From an uncultured Alcanivorax sp. (GTDB taxonomy: Bacteria > Pseudomonadota > Gammaproteobacteria > Pseudomonadales > Alcanivoracaceae), in contig NZ_CAMYIV010000012.1 of assembly GCF_947258575.1 (NCBI RefSeq), positions 248,001-312,000 on the forward strand: a stretch of DNA of 64,000 nucleotides, read 5' to 3'. A model generated the notes under the pieces. That model saw only the letters and a list, made by a program, of their open reading frames with translations. It searched no databases and had not been told where the DNA came from. Within the stretch, counting starts at the first letter, position 1; the number at the start of each line of letters is the position of its first letter. Below are positions 50,074 through 60,388 of the stretch, piece by piece. A program made the translations under genes and the position numbers.

Positions 50074-50563
50074 ATGCCTATCAAGAAAGCGCGAGCGTGG
50101 GTCAACCATGGTGGAAATGGCGATCACGCTACCGCTTTTCCTGCTTCTTATCTTTGCCATCATCGAACTGGCGTTGGTGATTTTTACCTGGACGCGCGCC
50201 GTGGATGCCACCCGAGCAGGCGCCCGTTATGCCATCGTCAATGACGCGGTAACCGATATTGCCTCTCTGGACTGTTCCGCTGTGTCGGACGTGACGGTGA
50301 CCTGTGATTCGGCCAACTGCGACGATTTGATGAATGAAATGAATTCGCTTTATCGAGATCTGCAGGCGGCCAATGTAACCGTGCGCTACGGCTGTTCTTC
50401 CACGGGGTTTTCCGGTAATCCGCGGCCAGTCAGAGAGGTCTCGGTTTCTATTGTTGGCCAGGAATACGAATTGGTTTTGCCGGGTGTGATCGGGTTGGAC
50501 CCGAATCTTACGCTACCGGATTTTACCAGCACACGGGTCAGTGAAGACCTGAATACACCCTGA
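50063..50563 (+). CDS. TadE/TadF-like pseudopilin
   Basis: A 166-residue paralogue-like pseudopilin, prepilin site G|STMVEMAITLPLFLLLIFA (Glu at +5). Six cysteines in the globular part. AGGAG lies 7 nt before the ATG. TadE and TadF cannot be told apart by sequence inspection alone. Confidence 0.83.
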   Translation: MVNKCLSRKRERGSTMVEMAITLPLFLLLIFAIIELALVIFTWTRAVDATRAGARYAIVNDAVTDIASLDCSAVSDVTVTCDSANCDDLMNEMNSLYRDLQAANVTVRYGCSSTGFSGNPRPVREVSVSIVGQEYELVLPGVIGLDPNLTLPDFTSTRVSEDLNTP

Positions 50564-50584
50564 AGCAATTCAGAGGGAGCAAGG

Positions 50585-51772
50585 ATGAGTACAGGATTGG
50601 TCATCGGACTGATATACCGCAATGAGACTACCAAGGCTCAGTTCGGCCAGATCGTCACAGGGCTGAAAGCCGGGTTTGTTGCATTGCCCTATACGCTTAA
50701 CGGCAGCTTGGTGGTCAAAGTCCATGAGTCTGGCTGCCATGCTGTCATTGTCGAGGGTAATGATGAGGGCGAACAGGATCCTTCGCATATTGAGGCATTA
50801 ATCAGCGAGCTTCCTGATATTCCCGTCTATGCCGCTTTCCGTGAACCCGGGGTTGATGTTATTCGTCGCCTGATGCGGGTTGGCGCCCGTGATGTCATTC
50901 CCATACCCCCCTCCGAAGAAGACTTGAAGAGAGAGCTATCCAGGTTGAAAACCGGACTGGGGCCGGATGTAGATGCGAGAAAAGGGAAGATTATTTCTGT
51001 TATCAACAGCAAATCTGGCAGTGGAGCCACAACCATTGCCGTGAATATTGCCTGTGACATTGCCGCCATGGATGAAGACTTGAAAGTGGCTCTGGTCGAT
51101 CTGGATATTCAGTTCGGTAGCGTGTCTCTGTACCTGGATGTTAAGTGGCAGGCAAATGTCATGGACGCGCTGGGACAGGCATCGAGACTCGACAAGACCA
51201 TGTTCAACGCCATGATGAGTCGCCATGATTCCGGTCTTTATGCGTTGCCTGCGCCAAACAAGATTACTCGACTTGATCGAGTCAGTTCCGCTGATGTCAA
51301 AAAATTCCTGGATGTAGTGAAGCAAACGTTTGATGTGGTGGTGCTGGATCTTCCCAAAGCGATTAACGACTGGAATGAGGAGATTCTCAAAGCCAGTGAC
51401 AGTATCTATGTGGTGATCCAGCGAAGTCTGGCGGTGTTGCGTGATGCCCGTTTGCTGATGTCCTATTTTCACAGCGTGGGTATTGATGATGGTGATATCA
51501 CCATTGTGGATAACCGTTATCGCTCGAAACACTCCACGGTGACCGATAAACAGATTCATGACACGTTGAAGATTGAAAATATGGTTCGTATTGCCAACGA
51601 CTACGATGCCGTCATGGGATCACAGGATCATGGCATGCCATTGAGTAAGCACGCAAAACATAGCCGTATCAGTAAGGATATATATCAGATATCCGAAAAG
51701 ATTGTGGAAGAACTTACCGGTGAAAAAAGAGAGCAAGCCGGCCTGCTGGGGCGGCTTATCGGGCGGCATTGA
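50585..51772 (+). CDS. tadZ: Tad pilus localisation ATPase TadZ/CpaE
   Basis: A 395-residue protein: an N-terminal receiver-like domain and a ParA/MinD-type ATPase. The deviant Walker A is SKSGSGATT (142-150), with Ala in place of the second Lys, as is usual in CpaE/TadZ. Polar localiser of the pilus machinery. Its stop overlaps the frame of tadA. Confidence 0.92.
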   Translation: MSTGLVIGLIYRNETTKAQFGQIVTGLKAGFVALPYTLNGSLVVKVHESGCHAVIVEGNDEGEQDPSHIEALISELPDIPVYAAFREPGVDVIRRLMRVGARDVIPIPPSEEDLKRELSRLKTGLGPDVDARKGKIISVINSKSGSGATTIAVNIACDIAAMDEDLKVALVDLDIQFGSVSLYLDVKWQANVMDALGQASRLDKTMFNAMMSRHDSGLYALPAPNKITRLDRVSSADVKKFLDVVKQTFDVVVLDLPKAINDWNEEILKASDSIYVVIQRSLAVLRDARLLMSYFHSVGIDDGDITIVDNRYRSKHSTVTDKQIHDTLKIENMVRIANDYDAVMGSQDHGMPLSKHAKHSRISKDIYQISEKIVEELTGEKREQAGLLGRLIGRH

Positions 51773-51786
51773 GAAAGGAGTTCACC

Positions 51787-53088
51787 ATGTTTGCCAGTGA
51801 AAGAGGGATTGATGAAATGGATTTCAGTGCAGTGCAGAAGAAGGTGCACTCACTGTTAATGGAACGCCTGGATCTCCGTCAGATGGAAAAGATGGAGGAA
51901 AAGCTGGTGCGAAATCAGATCCGGCTTGCCCTGCGTGATCTGATTGATGAAAACGGGTTTGTGCTCAATGAGCATGAGCAGAGCGTACTGATCGAAAATG
52001 TGGAAAACGAAGTTCTGGGTATGGGGCCGCTTGAGCCTCTTCTTCACGACCCGTCCATCTCGGATATCCTGATCAATACCGCTGACACCTGTTATATCGA
52101 GCGCCATGGGGTGCTGGAAAAGGTCAATATCCGTTTTCAGAACAATGATCACTTGATGCGAATCATCCAGAAAATTGCCGGTGCGGTCGGGCGCCGGGTG
52201 GATGAATCCAGCCCCATGGTGGATGCCCGCCTGATGGATGGATCGCGGGTCAATGCCATCATTCCGCCGCTGGCGGTGGATGGGCCCCTGCTGTCTATTC
52301 GTAAATTCGCGGCAGACCCGTTGACGGTCACTGACTTGATGAATTTTCGATCGATTACCCAGCCTATTGCCGATTTTCTGAAAGCCGCGGTCAAGGCGAG
52401 AACCAACATCCTTATTTCCGGGGGTACTGGCTCCGGGAAAACCACGCTGCTGAATGTGGTGTCCGGTTTTATCCCTGCCAATGAACGAATCCTGACCATC
52501 GAGGATTCAGCCGAACTGCAGTTGCAGCAGCCCCATGTGGGAAGACTGGAAACGCGCCCGGCCAATATTGAAGGAAAAGGGGCGGTTGTTGCTCGCGATC
52601 TGGTGAGAAATGCCTTGAGAATGCGCCCCGATCGGATTGTGGTCGGTGAGGTGCGCGGCGAGGAAGCGCTGGATATGTTGCAGGCCATGAACACCGGTCA
52701 TGACGGCTCACTCTCTACTATTCACGCCAATTCGGCCCGCGATGGCATTTCTCGTCTGGAGCACATGATCGGCATGGCGGGCGTCTCCATTTCTCCCAAT
52801 GTCATCCGCCAGCAGATCGCTGCCGCCCTGGACCTTATTGTGCAGACCGAGCGACTTTCTGATGGTCGGCGTGCGGTGATTAGCGTCCAGGAAATTACCG
52901 GCATGGAGCAGAATGTGGTGAACATGCAGGAGATTTTCCAGTTCAAACGATTGGGTGTGGATGAGAACGGCAAAGTCCAGGGGGAGTTCCGGGCTACGGG
53001 CATTCGCCCCATGATGATGCAGCGGATCAAAGAGCGTGGTGTTGCGCTTGATGAAGGTGTTTTCGATCCTGATCGTGTTTACGAATAG
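51787..53088 (+). CDS. tadA: Flp pilus secretion ATPase TadA/CpaF
   Basis: A 433-residue type II/IV secretion ATPase. Walker A GGTGSGKT (212-219), Asp box/Walker B region in RIVVGEVRGEEALDMLQAMNTGHDGSLSTIHANS, His box. AAAGGAG stands 6 nt before the ATG at 51787, a better start than the TTG at 51769. Confidence 0.95.
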   Translation: MFASERGIDEMDFSAVQKKVHSLLMERLDLRQMEKMEEKLVRNQIRLALRDLIDENGFVLNEHEQSVLIENVENEVLGMGPLEPLLHDPSISDILINTADTCYIERHGVLEKVNIRFQNNDHLMRIIQKIAGAVGRRVDESSPMVDARLMDGSRVNAIIPPLAVDGPLLSIRKFAADPLTVTDLMNFRSITQPIADFLKAAVKARTNILISGGTGSGKTTLLNVVSGFIPANERILTIEDSAELQLQQPHVGRLETRPANIEGKGAVVARDLVRNALRMRPDRIVVGEVRGEEALDMLQAMNTGHDGSLSTIHANSARDGISRLEHMIGMAGVSISPNVIRQQIAAALDLIVQTERLSDGRRAVISVQEITGMEQNVVNMQEIFQFKRLGVDENGKVQGEFRATGIRPMMMQRIKERGVALDEGVFDPDRVYE

Positions 53089-53097
53089 GGGGCGGCC

Positions 53098-54087
53098 ATG
53101 ATTATCAATGAAATCACTATCATCATATCGCTGATTGCGTTTCTGGCCGTGGTGGGGCTGATTGAAGGCTTCTACATGCTTTACCGTTCCATGAATGTGG
53201 AACGCACCCAGGCGGTGAGCAAGCGGCTTCGTAATCTTTCGGCTTCCGGGCTCAGTAATGAAGAGGCGTTGTCTCTGTTGCGCCGGCGAACGTTCAGTGA
53301 GGTGCCGGCGTTAAACCGGATTCTGGCCATGTTTCCCCGTTCACATTCCCTGGATCGAATGCTGGTGCAATCCGGGGTGGATCTCACGGTCTCACGCTAT
53401 CTGTTGATTCAACTTTCCCTGTTTGTGCTGACTTTTCTGATTCTCTGGCTTCTTCTCAAGGTGTTCTGGTTCCTGGCTTTGCCGATTGCCATGCTACTGG
53501 GATTCTATGTTCCCTATGCCTATGTAAAGGCGAAGAAGCGGGAGCGGGCCCGTAAGATTTCGGAACAATTACCGGAGGCCATGGATTTTCTTGCCCGCAG
53601 CATGCGAGCCGGGAATCCGTTCTCTGCGGCCATCAAGCAGGCCAGTAGGGAAATGGCAGAACCGATTGCCCCCGAGTTTGCCACCACCTTTGATGAGTTG
53701 AACTTCGGTATGGACCTGGAAGACACCCTGCGTCATCTGGCCCAGCGAAGCAGTAGTGAGGAAATGCGTTACTTCATCACCGCGGTGCTGATTCAGAAAT
53801 CCACCGGTGGCAATCTGGCCGAGGTCCTTAATCGCCTTTCTGCGGTGATGCGCTCGCGGGCAAGAACCTTCCGGGAGATTCGAGTGCTTGCTGCAGAAAT
53901 GAAGTTTTCTGCCAATATCCTTATTGCCTTGCCGTTTGTGGTAGCCGGGGCGCTGTTGCTACTGAACCCTACGTATCTTTACACGCTGGTGGAAACCACC
54001 ATGGGTTACATCGTGATCGGTGCTCAACTGGGGCTGATGTTGCTGGGGTACATTGTCATTCACCGGATGATCAACTTCAGGGTCTGA
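53098..54087 (+). CDS. tadB: Flp pilus membrane protein TadB
   Basis: A 329-residue inner-membrane platform protein with a T2SSF domain: helix at ~8-30, a cytoplasmic stretch with EQLPEAMDFLARSMRAGNPFSAAIKQ, and two C-terminal membrane helices. GGGCGGCC precedes the ATG. Confidence 0.92.
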   Translation: MIINEITIIISLIAFLAVVGLIEGFYMLYRSMNVERTQAVSKRLRNLSASGLSNEEALSLLRRRTFSEVPALNRILAMFPRSHSLDRMLVQSGVDLTVSRYLLIQLSLFVLTFLILWLLLKVFWFLALPIAMLLGFYVPYAYVKAKKRERARKISEQLPEAMDFLARSMRAGNPFSAAIKQASREMAEPIAPEFATTFDELNFGMDLEDTLRHLAQRSSSEEMRYFITAVLIQKSTGGNLAEVLNRLSAVMRSRARTFREIRVLAAEMKFSANILIALPFVVAGALLLLNPTYLYTLVETTMGYIVIGAQLGLMLLGYIVIHRMINFRV

Positions 54088-54102
54088 TCAAGGAGAGATG
54101 TC

Positions 54103-55056
54103 ATGCTGGAAGGAATTAGCTTGTCAGTCCTGATAATGGGGTCCCTGTTTCTGTTGACGGTCATCATCGTGGCGTCAGTCGGTAACTGGTTGTTCAGTGG
54201 TAACGCCACCTTCGACCGGCGTTTGCGTGAAATTCAGGGGCTTGCTTCTGGTGAAAGAGGGCATGGAAAAGCCACGGAAGAGGGCCCTTTCACGGTTAAA
54301 TGGTTACAACCGATGGCGCGCCTGGTGGTGCCGGACGACAAGTGGAAGCAGTCTCGGATTCGTGCCCGTCTGGTTCGCGCCGGTTACCGCAGCGCCCAGG
54401 CCATGGGGATCTATTATCTTGCCAAGTTTTTTCTCGCGGTGTTGCTGCCGGTACTGACTATCACGCCATTATTGATGTATCCAACCCTGGTGACCCAGCG
54501 ACATTGGGCGGTGGCTGCGCTGGTCATATCGGCCCTGATTGGTTTTTTTATTCCCAACCTGGTGTTGCGGCACAAGGAAGAAGCAAGGCGGCAGCATCTG
54601 GCGGAAGTGTTCCCGGATGTGCTCGATCTGCTGGTGGTGTGCGTGGAAGCGGGCCTGAGTCTGGATGCGGCGATCAAGCGTGTCGGGGATGAATTTCATT
54701 TTGCCTCACGTGACATGAGTGATGAGTTGTTACTGGTGACGTTGGAGATTCGCGCCGGCAAGCCCCGTAATGAGGCGTTGAAAGCCCTGGCCGAGCGAAC
54801 CGATCTGGAGGAGATGCAGGCCCTGGTATCCATCCTCATACAGGCCGAGCATTTTGGTACCAGCATCGCGGATGCGTTACGTGAGCATGCGGATGAAATG
54901 CGGGATATCCGCATCCAGACCGCCCGCGAGAAAGCGGCCAAGTTACCCGTCAAGCTGGCCATACCGATTCTACTGTTTATCTTTCCCGCCCTGTTCCTGG
55001 TGATCCTGGGCCCGGCGGCCATCCATATCTACACTGGTTTTCTCGACCGCATGTAA
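54103..55056 (+). CDS. tadC: Flp pilus membrane protein TadC
   Basis: A 317-residue second platform protein with T2SSF domain: EVFPDVLDLLVVCVEAGLSLDAAIKRV and a C-terminal helix. Sixteen base pairs separate it from tadB. Confidence 0.92.
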   Translation: MLEGISLSVLIMGSLFLLTVIIVASVGNWLFSGNATFDRRLREIQGLASGERGHGKATEEGPFTVKWLQPMARLVVPDDKWKQSRIRARLVRAGYRSAQAMGIYYLAKFFLAVLLPVLTITPLLMYPTLVTQRHWAVAALVISALIGFFIPNLVLRHKEEARRQHLAEVFPDVLDLLVVCVEAGLSLDAAIKRVGDEFHFASRDMSDELLLVTLEIRAGKPRNEALKALAERTDLEEMQALVSILIQAEHFGTSIADALREHADEMRDIRIQTAREKAAKLPVKLAIPILLFIFPALFLVILGPAAIHIYTGFLDRM

Positions 55057-55067
55057 GGGGGCTGACC

Positions 55068-55922
55068 ATGAAAGCACTACTAATACTTCTGGTGGCAGGC
55101 TGGTTGAGTGCCTGCGCGACCTCTTCCAGCCTGGACGACCAGGCTGATGAGATTCTCAGCCCGGATGAACAATTCGCCCAGGGGGAGTCCGCCCGTGCCA
55201 AAGGAGATTTTTCCGAGGCGCTGGCTAATTACGTGCCGCTGACCGAGCGTGAGGATGACTGGGCGATACGGGCCAAGCTTGCCATTGCCCGGTTAAGCCT
55301 GGATAGCGGCCGCAGTGAACCCGCCCTCAAAGCCTACGAGTTGATTCTTGAGGAGGCGCCGACGTTGGTGGAGGCCCAGGAGGGCAGGGGGCTTGCCTTG
55401 CTGGCTCGGGGAGAGTGGGAGAGTGCCCGCCGTCAGTTGCAGATCGCTCACCGCAATGATCCTTTACGCTGGCGTACCCTCAATGGCCTTGGGGTTGCCG
55501 ACGACATGATCGGCTCCTATCAGTCTGCCGCCCGCTGGTATGGCATGGCGCTGGATGCCGGCGGGGATCGCCCCATGGTGATTAACAATGCCGGCTATTC
55601 GCTGATCATGGCGGGCCAGTATCGCGAGGCAGAAACCTTGCTGCAGCGGGCGGTGGCACGCTACCCCCGGGAGCAGCGCATGAGCCACAACCTGGCTATC
55701 GCCCAGGCCCGGCAAGGTCGCTATGATCGTGCCGTGGCGACGTGGCAGCGTTCCCAGAATCGGGCGGAAGCCCTGAGCAATGCCGGTTATGTGGCGCTGC
55801 TTAATGGCGATCAGGTGCGGGCTCGTGCCCTGTTTGAGGAGGCCAGTAGCGCCTCCACCAGTCACCGCCCCAAAATCGCCGCCAACCTGGCCAGTATTGC
55901 GAATAAAGGCAGTCAGCCATAA
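55068..55922 (+). CDS. tadD: TadD-like TPR lipoprotein
   Basis: A 284-residue lipoprotein (lipobox LSAC, Cys16) with about five TPR units (for example AIARLSLDSGRSEPALKAYELILEE and NNAGYSLIMAGQYREAETLLQRAV). Required for secretin assembly in other Tad systems. Last gene of the locus. Confidence 0.9.
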   Translation: MKALLILLVAGWLSACATSSSLDDQADEILSPDEQFAQGESARAKGDFSEALANYVPLTEREDDWAIRAKLAIARLSLDSGRSEPALKAYELILEEAPTLVEAQEGRGLALLARGEWESARRQLQIAHRNDPLRWRTLNGLGVADDMIGSYQSAARWYGMALDAGGDRPMVINNAGYSLIMAGQYREAETLLQRAVARYPREQRMSHNLAIAQARQGRYDRAVATWQRSQNRAEALSNAGYVALLNGDQVRARALFEEASSASTSHRPKIAANLASIANKGSQP

Positions 55923-56030
55923 TGTAACTGCCGCCTCGTTGTGAGAAGCGCATGCCGTTAACAATGAGGCATAAGCGACGAGGCTATCACGACTGTGGTC
56001 TGTCCGGGCGGCCGTAAAGGCAATGCCCGC

Positions 56031-56723
56031 TTAGCGTGGCAAGGCAATCCAGCTGAGTACGCCCTGTTGGCGTTCTCGCCAGCGAAAGGGTACCTCGGTA
56101 CCGTGTTTCCACTGCTCTGTCAGCGTCGTCAGCAAGGTGAGTGAGCGCGGGTTGCGACGGGCGGCATCATGGAAGTAAAAACGCTTGCCGGTCAGGGGGT
56201 AGAGTGCCTTGAACAGGCTCTCTTTGGCAGAAAAGATCAGGGTGATGCGATTGGCCCGTTGTATCGGGCTGAGTCCTTTCAGGTGTTCCCTTTCTTCTCC
56301 GGTCAGCAATTCACGGCACAGCCGGTCTGCCCGCTCTGCGGTTAGCCACTGCTCGGTGTCCAGGCCCACCGCCAGCCAGTGCCGGGCGTCGGCCACCATC
56401 ACCTCTGCAGAGCCCTTGCTGTGGGTAATGCTGCCCACGGTGCCGTCGGGCCACAGCGGCGCTCTATCGGCACCCATGCCCGGAATCCCCTCGAAACCCA
56501 GAATGCGTAGCGCTTCCCGTGCACACCAGCGCCCGGCCAGGTATTCGGTTTTGCGTTTGTTGACCGATGAGGTCAGCGAGGAGGGCAACGGGATATCGGC
56601 CCGCAAAAAACTGTCGTCGAGCAATTTTTCGATATGGTAGTGGCAGCCGACACGAACCAGCCCATCGGCAATTTCCTCGCGATGGATATTGGTAAGACAC
56701 TGTGGGCGCTGATAGTCCGGCAT
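56031..56723 (-). CDS. 4'-phosphopantetheinyl transferase (EntD-like)
   Basis: A 230-residue enzyme that attaches phosphopantetheine to carrier proteins. GSITHSKG and VGLDTEQW provide Asp and His, and FSAKESLFKALYP is the hallmark of the EntD/Sfp group. Start set at the ATG at 56723, after which the conserved region starts. Serves siderophore, polyketide or fatty-acid carriers; no such cluster is in this window. Confidence 0.87.
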   Translation of the reverse strand: MPDYQRPQCLTNIHREEIADGLVRVGCHYHIEKLLDDSFLRADIPLPSSLTSSVNKRKTEYLAGRWCAREALRILGFEGIPGMGADRAPLWPDGTVGSITHSKGSAEVMVADARHWLAVGLDTEQWLTAERADRLCRELLTGEEREHLKGLSPIQRANRITLIFSAKESLFKALYPLTGKRFYFHDAARRNPRSLTLLTTLTEQWKHGTEVPFRWRERQQGVLSWIALPR

Positions 56724-56871
56724 GGTTTCTGGGCTGTCGATGGCTTTGGCTGCACTATAGCAAACTCGCGGCAAAAGAGGGGGCGAGTTCGCGGTGCGTC
56801 GGACGATAAGTGCCGGTAGAATCAGCGTTGGATGCGCACCCAGGCATAGTGATTATTCAAAGGAGAGTTTC

Positions 56872-57807
<936 letters not shown>

Positions 57808-57858
57808 ATTCAGTGCGGTGATAGCTCATCAGCAGGGCAGGGGGATGCAAACCAGGCG

Positions 57859-58101
57859 TCAAGGCTCCAGCAGGAGCCCATGGGCCCTGGCCAGTTTCAG
57901 AGCTCGGATTTTCTGGTCTTGTTCGAGGGCGCTTTCGAGCTCCCGCAACGCATCTGTTTTGCCCTGGCGCTTCAGCTCATGCTTGATGGCATCCCAGGAT
58001 TTTAGTGAGATTTTTTTGCCGTCCACGGTGGCTCCGAGTGCTGTCTGAGAACAACTTTCCTGCAGGGTAAAGCGGATCCATGGGCCGCGCCAGACTGCCA
58101 T
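57859..58101 (-). CDS. small hypothetical protein
   Basis: An 80-residue frame, no recognised family. The C-terminal half is helical and charged (LKRQGKTDALRELESALEQDQKIRALKLARAHG). No strong ribosome site precedes the ATG. It occupies the gap between the DUF808 gene and tRNA-Ile. Confidence 0.45.
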   Translation of the reverse strand: MAVWRGPWIRFTLQESCSQTALGATVDGKKISLKSWDAIKHELKRQGKTDALRELESALEQDQKIRALKLARAHGLLLEP

Positions 58102-58156
58102 TAAGTGGCTGTCGTTAAGCGTCGCCAGGTGTAGATGAGAGGAATAACGAGGGAAA

Positions 58157-58233
58157 TGGTGGGCCCACCAGGACTTGAACCTGGGACCAATCGATTATGA
58201 GTCGACTGCTCTAACCAGCTGAGCTATAGGCCC
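58157..58233 (-). tRNA. tRNA-Ile (CAU anticodon, lysidine type)
   Basis: 77 nt including encoded CCA. Acceptor stem GGGCCTA / TGGGCCC, anticodon CAU in CTCATAA, T-loop GGTTCAAGTCC. The pattern matches E. coli tRNA-Ile2, whose CAU must be modified to lysidine to read AUA. It could only be mistaken for tRNA-Met from its anticodon. Confidence 0.9.
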
Positions 58234-58250
58234 GAAAAACGGAAGGACAA

Positions 58251-58292
58251 TAAAATGCCGGCCGCCGATTATTCGGGGGCCGGCAATTTTTT
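58251..58292. terminator. bidirectional terminator between tRNA-Ile and rpoD
   Basis: TGCCGGCC (58256-58263) and GGCCGGCA (58278-58285); AT-rich tail on both sides (TAAAA to the left, ATTTTTTT to the right). Placed just after the rpoD stop on the minus strand. Confidence 0.8.
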
Positions 58293-58299
58293 TCAAGCG

Positions 58300-60204
58300 T
58301 TAAAGGTCGCCATCCAGGAAGCTGCGCAGGTGTTCGCTGCGGCTGGGGTGGCGCAGCTTGCGCAGCGCCTTGGCTTCTATCTGACGGATACGCTCGCGGG
58401 TCACGTCGAACTGCTTGCCCACTTCCTCAAGGGTGTGGTCAGTGTTCATGTCGATACCGAAACGCATGCGCAGGACCTTGGCTTCACGGGCGGTCAGGTT
58501 GGCCAGGACTTCGCGGGTGGCTTCTTCCAGACCCAGGGACGTGGCGGAATCCACCGGGGACTCCATGTTGCCGTCCTCGATAAAGTCGCCCAGGCTGGAA
58601 TCTTCATCGTCGCCGATGGGGGTTTCCATGGAGATCGGCTCTTTGGCGATCTTCAGTACCTTGCGGACCTTGTCTTCTGGCATTTCCAGGCGCACGCCCA
58701 GTTCTTCCGGGGTCGGTTCGCGGCCCATTTCCTGCAGCATCTGGCGCTGTACCCGGTTGATTTTGTTGATCGTCTCTATCATGTGCACCGGAATCCGGAT
58801 GGTGCGCGCCTGGTCGGCGATAGAGCGGGTAATGGCCTGACGAATCCACCAGGTGGCATAGGTGGAGAACTTGTAGCCACGACGGTATTCGAACTTGTCC
58901 ACGGCTTTCATCAGGCCGATGTTGCCTTCCTGAATCAGATCGAGGAACTGCAGGCCGCGGTTGGTGTATTTCTTGGCGATGGAAATTACCAGACGCAGGT
59001 TGGCTTCCACCATTTCCTTCTTGGCACGGCGAGCCTTGGCTTCACCGATGGAAATGCGGCGGTTGATTTCCTTGATGTCGCCAACGGGCAGACCAATGAT
59101 TTCTTCGACGGTGGTGATCTTGCGCTGGGCGCGCTGGATGTCTTCTTTTACGACACTCAGCTTGTCGGCAATGGTCTTGCCCTTTTTGGTTTTCAGCTGC
59201 TGATCGACCCAGCCCATGTTGGTTTCATTGCCGGGGAACAGCTTGATGAAATCGCGACGATCCATGCCGCCACGGCGGATGGCGGAGGTCATGATCTGGC
59301 GCTCGAATTTACGCACCAGGTCCAGGTTGTTGCGCGCGCCGACCAGCATTTCGTCATAGATGCGCGGAACCAACTTGAACAGGGTGAAGTGTTCGGCCAG
59401 GGCTTCCAGGGCTTTGGCGGAGCTGGCATGGTCGCGACCGTTGCGCTTGAGGGCGCGCTCGGCTTTCTCATGCAGTTTTTTCAGCTCGGCAAAGCGCTCT
59501 GCTGCCAGTACCGGATCCAGGCCGCCTTCGTCTTCATCGTCATCGTCATCGTCGCCGTCTTTTTTGTCAGCGTCGTCGTCATCGCCGTTTTCTTTTGCTT
59601 TCTCTTTCGCTTCAGCGGCTTTCTTGGCCTTTTCTGCGAAGGTCGGTTCCTTGTTGGCATTGGTGGCGGCGGCGCCGTCATCATTGGGATCAAGGTAACC
59701 GGCGATGATGTCGGTGAGCTTGCGCTCTTCGTTTTCCACGCGGGCATATTCGTCGATCAGCATGTCCACGGCGCCGGGCCAGAAAGCCAGGGCGTGCAGG
59801 ACTTCACGGGTGCCTTCCTCGATACGCTTGGCGATCTCGATTTCGCCTTCACGGGTCAGCAGTTCCACCGTGCCCATTTCGCGCATGTACATGCGCACAG
59901 GGTCGGTGGTGCGGCCGGGCTCGCTCTCTACAGAGGCGAGAACAGCGGCAGCTTCTTCGGCGGCAACTTCGTCGGTGCTGTCGGCACTTTCCTCGATCAT
60001 CAACTGATCGGCATCGGCGGCTTTTTCCACCACGGTGATGCCCATGTCGTTGATCATCTGAATGATGTCTTCCACCTGATCGGTGTCGGTAATGGACTCC
60101 GGCAAGTGGTCATTCACTTCGGCGTAGGTCAGGTAACCCTGTTCCTTGCCGAGCGCGATCAACTGCTTCAGCTGGGATTGTTGCTGCTGCTTTTGAGTCG
60201 TCAT
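58300..60204 (-). CDS. rpoD: RNA polymerase sigma factor RpoD (sigma-70)
   Basis: The housekeeping sigma factor, 634 residues. Region 1.1 at the start, 1.2 with [21 protein letters not shown], a non-conserved region with a very acidic stretch (runs of Asp near residue 205-230), then regions 2 to 4: [37 protein letters not shown] and the terminal helix [18 protein letters not shown]. Last protein gene of the rpsU-yqeY-dnaG-rpoD block, but with a 184 bp gap before it that may hold its own promoter. Confidence 0.98.
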   Translation of the reverse strand: MTTQKQQQQSQLKQLIALGKEQGYLTYAEVNDHLPESITDTDQVEDIIQMINDMGITVVEKAADADQLMIEESADSTDEVAAEEAAAVLASVESEPGRTTDPVRMYMREMGTVELLTREGEIEIAKRIEEGTREVLHALAFWPGAVDMLIDEYARVENEERKLTDIIAGYLDPNDDGAAATNANKEPTFAEKAKKAAEAKEKAKENGDDDDADKKDGDDDDDDEDEGGLDPVLAAERFAELKKLHEKAERALKRNGRDHASSAKALEALAEHFTLFKLVPRIYDEMLVGARNNLDLVRKFERQIMTSAIRRGGMDRRDFIKLFPGNETNMGWVDQQLKTKKGKTIADKLSVVKEDIQRAQRKITTVEEIIGLPVGDIKEINRRISIGEAKARRAKKEMVEANLRLVISIAKKYTNRGLQFLDLIQEGNIGLMKAVDKFEYRRGYKFSTYATWWIRQAITRSIADQARTIRIPVHMIETINKINRVQRQMLQEMGREPTPEELGVRLEMPEDKVRKVLKIAKEPISMETPIGDDEDSSLGDFIEDGNMESPVDSATSLGLEEATREVLANLTAREAKVLRMRFGIDMNTDHTLEEVGKQFDVTRERIRQIEAKALRKLRHPSRSEHLRSFLDGDL

Positions 60205-60388
60205 GCAATAAAGCCCGTAACGTCGTGCTAGCTTGCCGTGGCTGACTAGCGGATTGTGGCGTGGGAAAACGGCGTATTATACCGGTATATGGGGATTTCG
60301 GCCAGTAAATGCAAGACTACGGGCCTGATGGCAGTGAATTGTTGCTAGTGTTGTTTCTCTATGAAAATCATATGTTTATGTGTTTTTT

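Noticed and set aside
58255-60231. 658-codon plus-strand frame over rpoD
   Set aside because: Antisense shadow of rpoD; repetitive Phe/Val-rich product with no domain.
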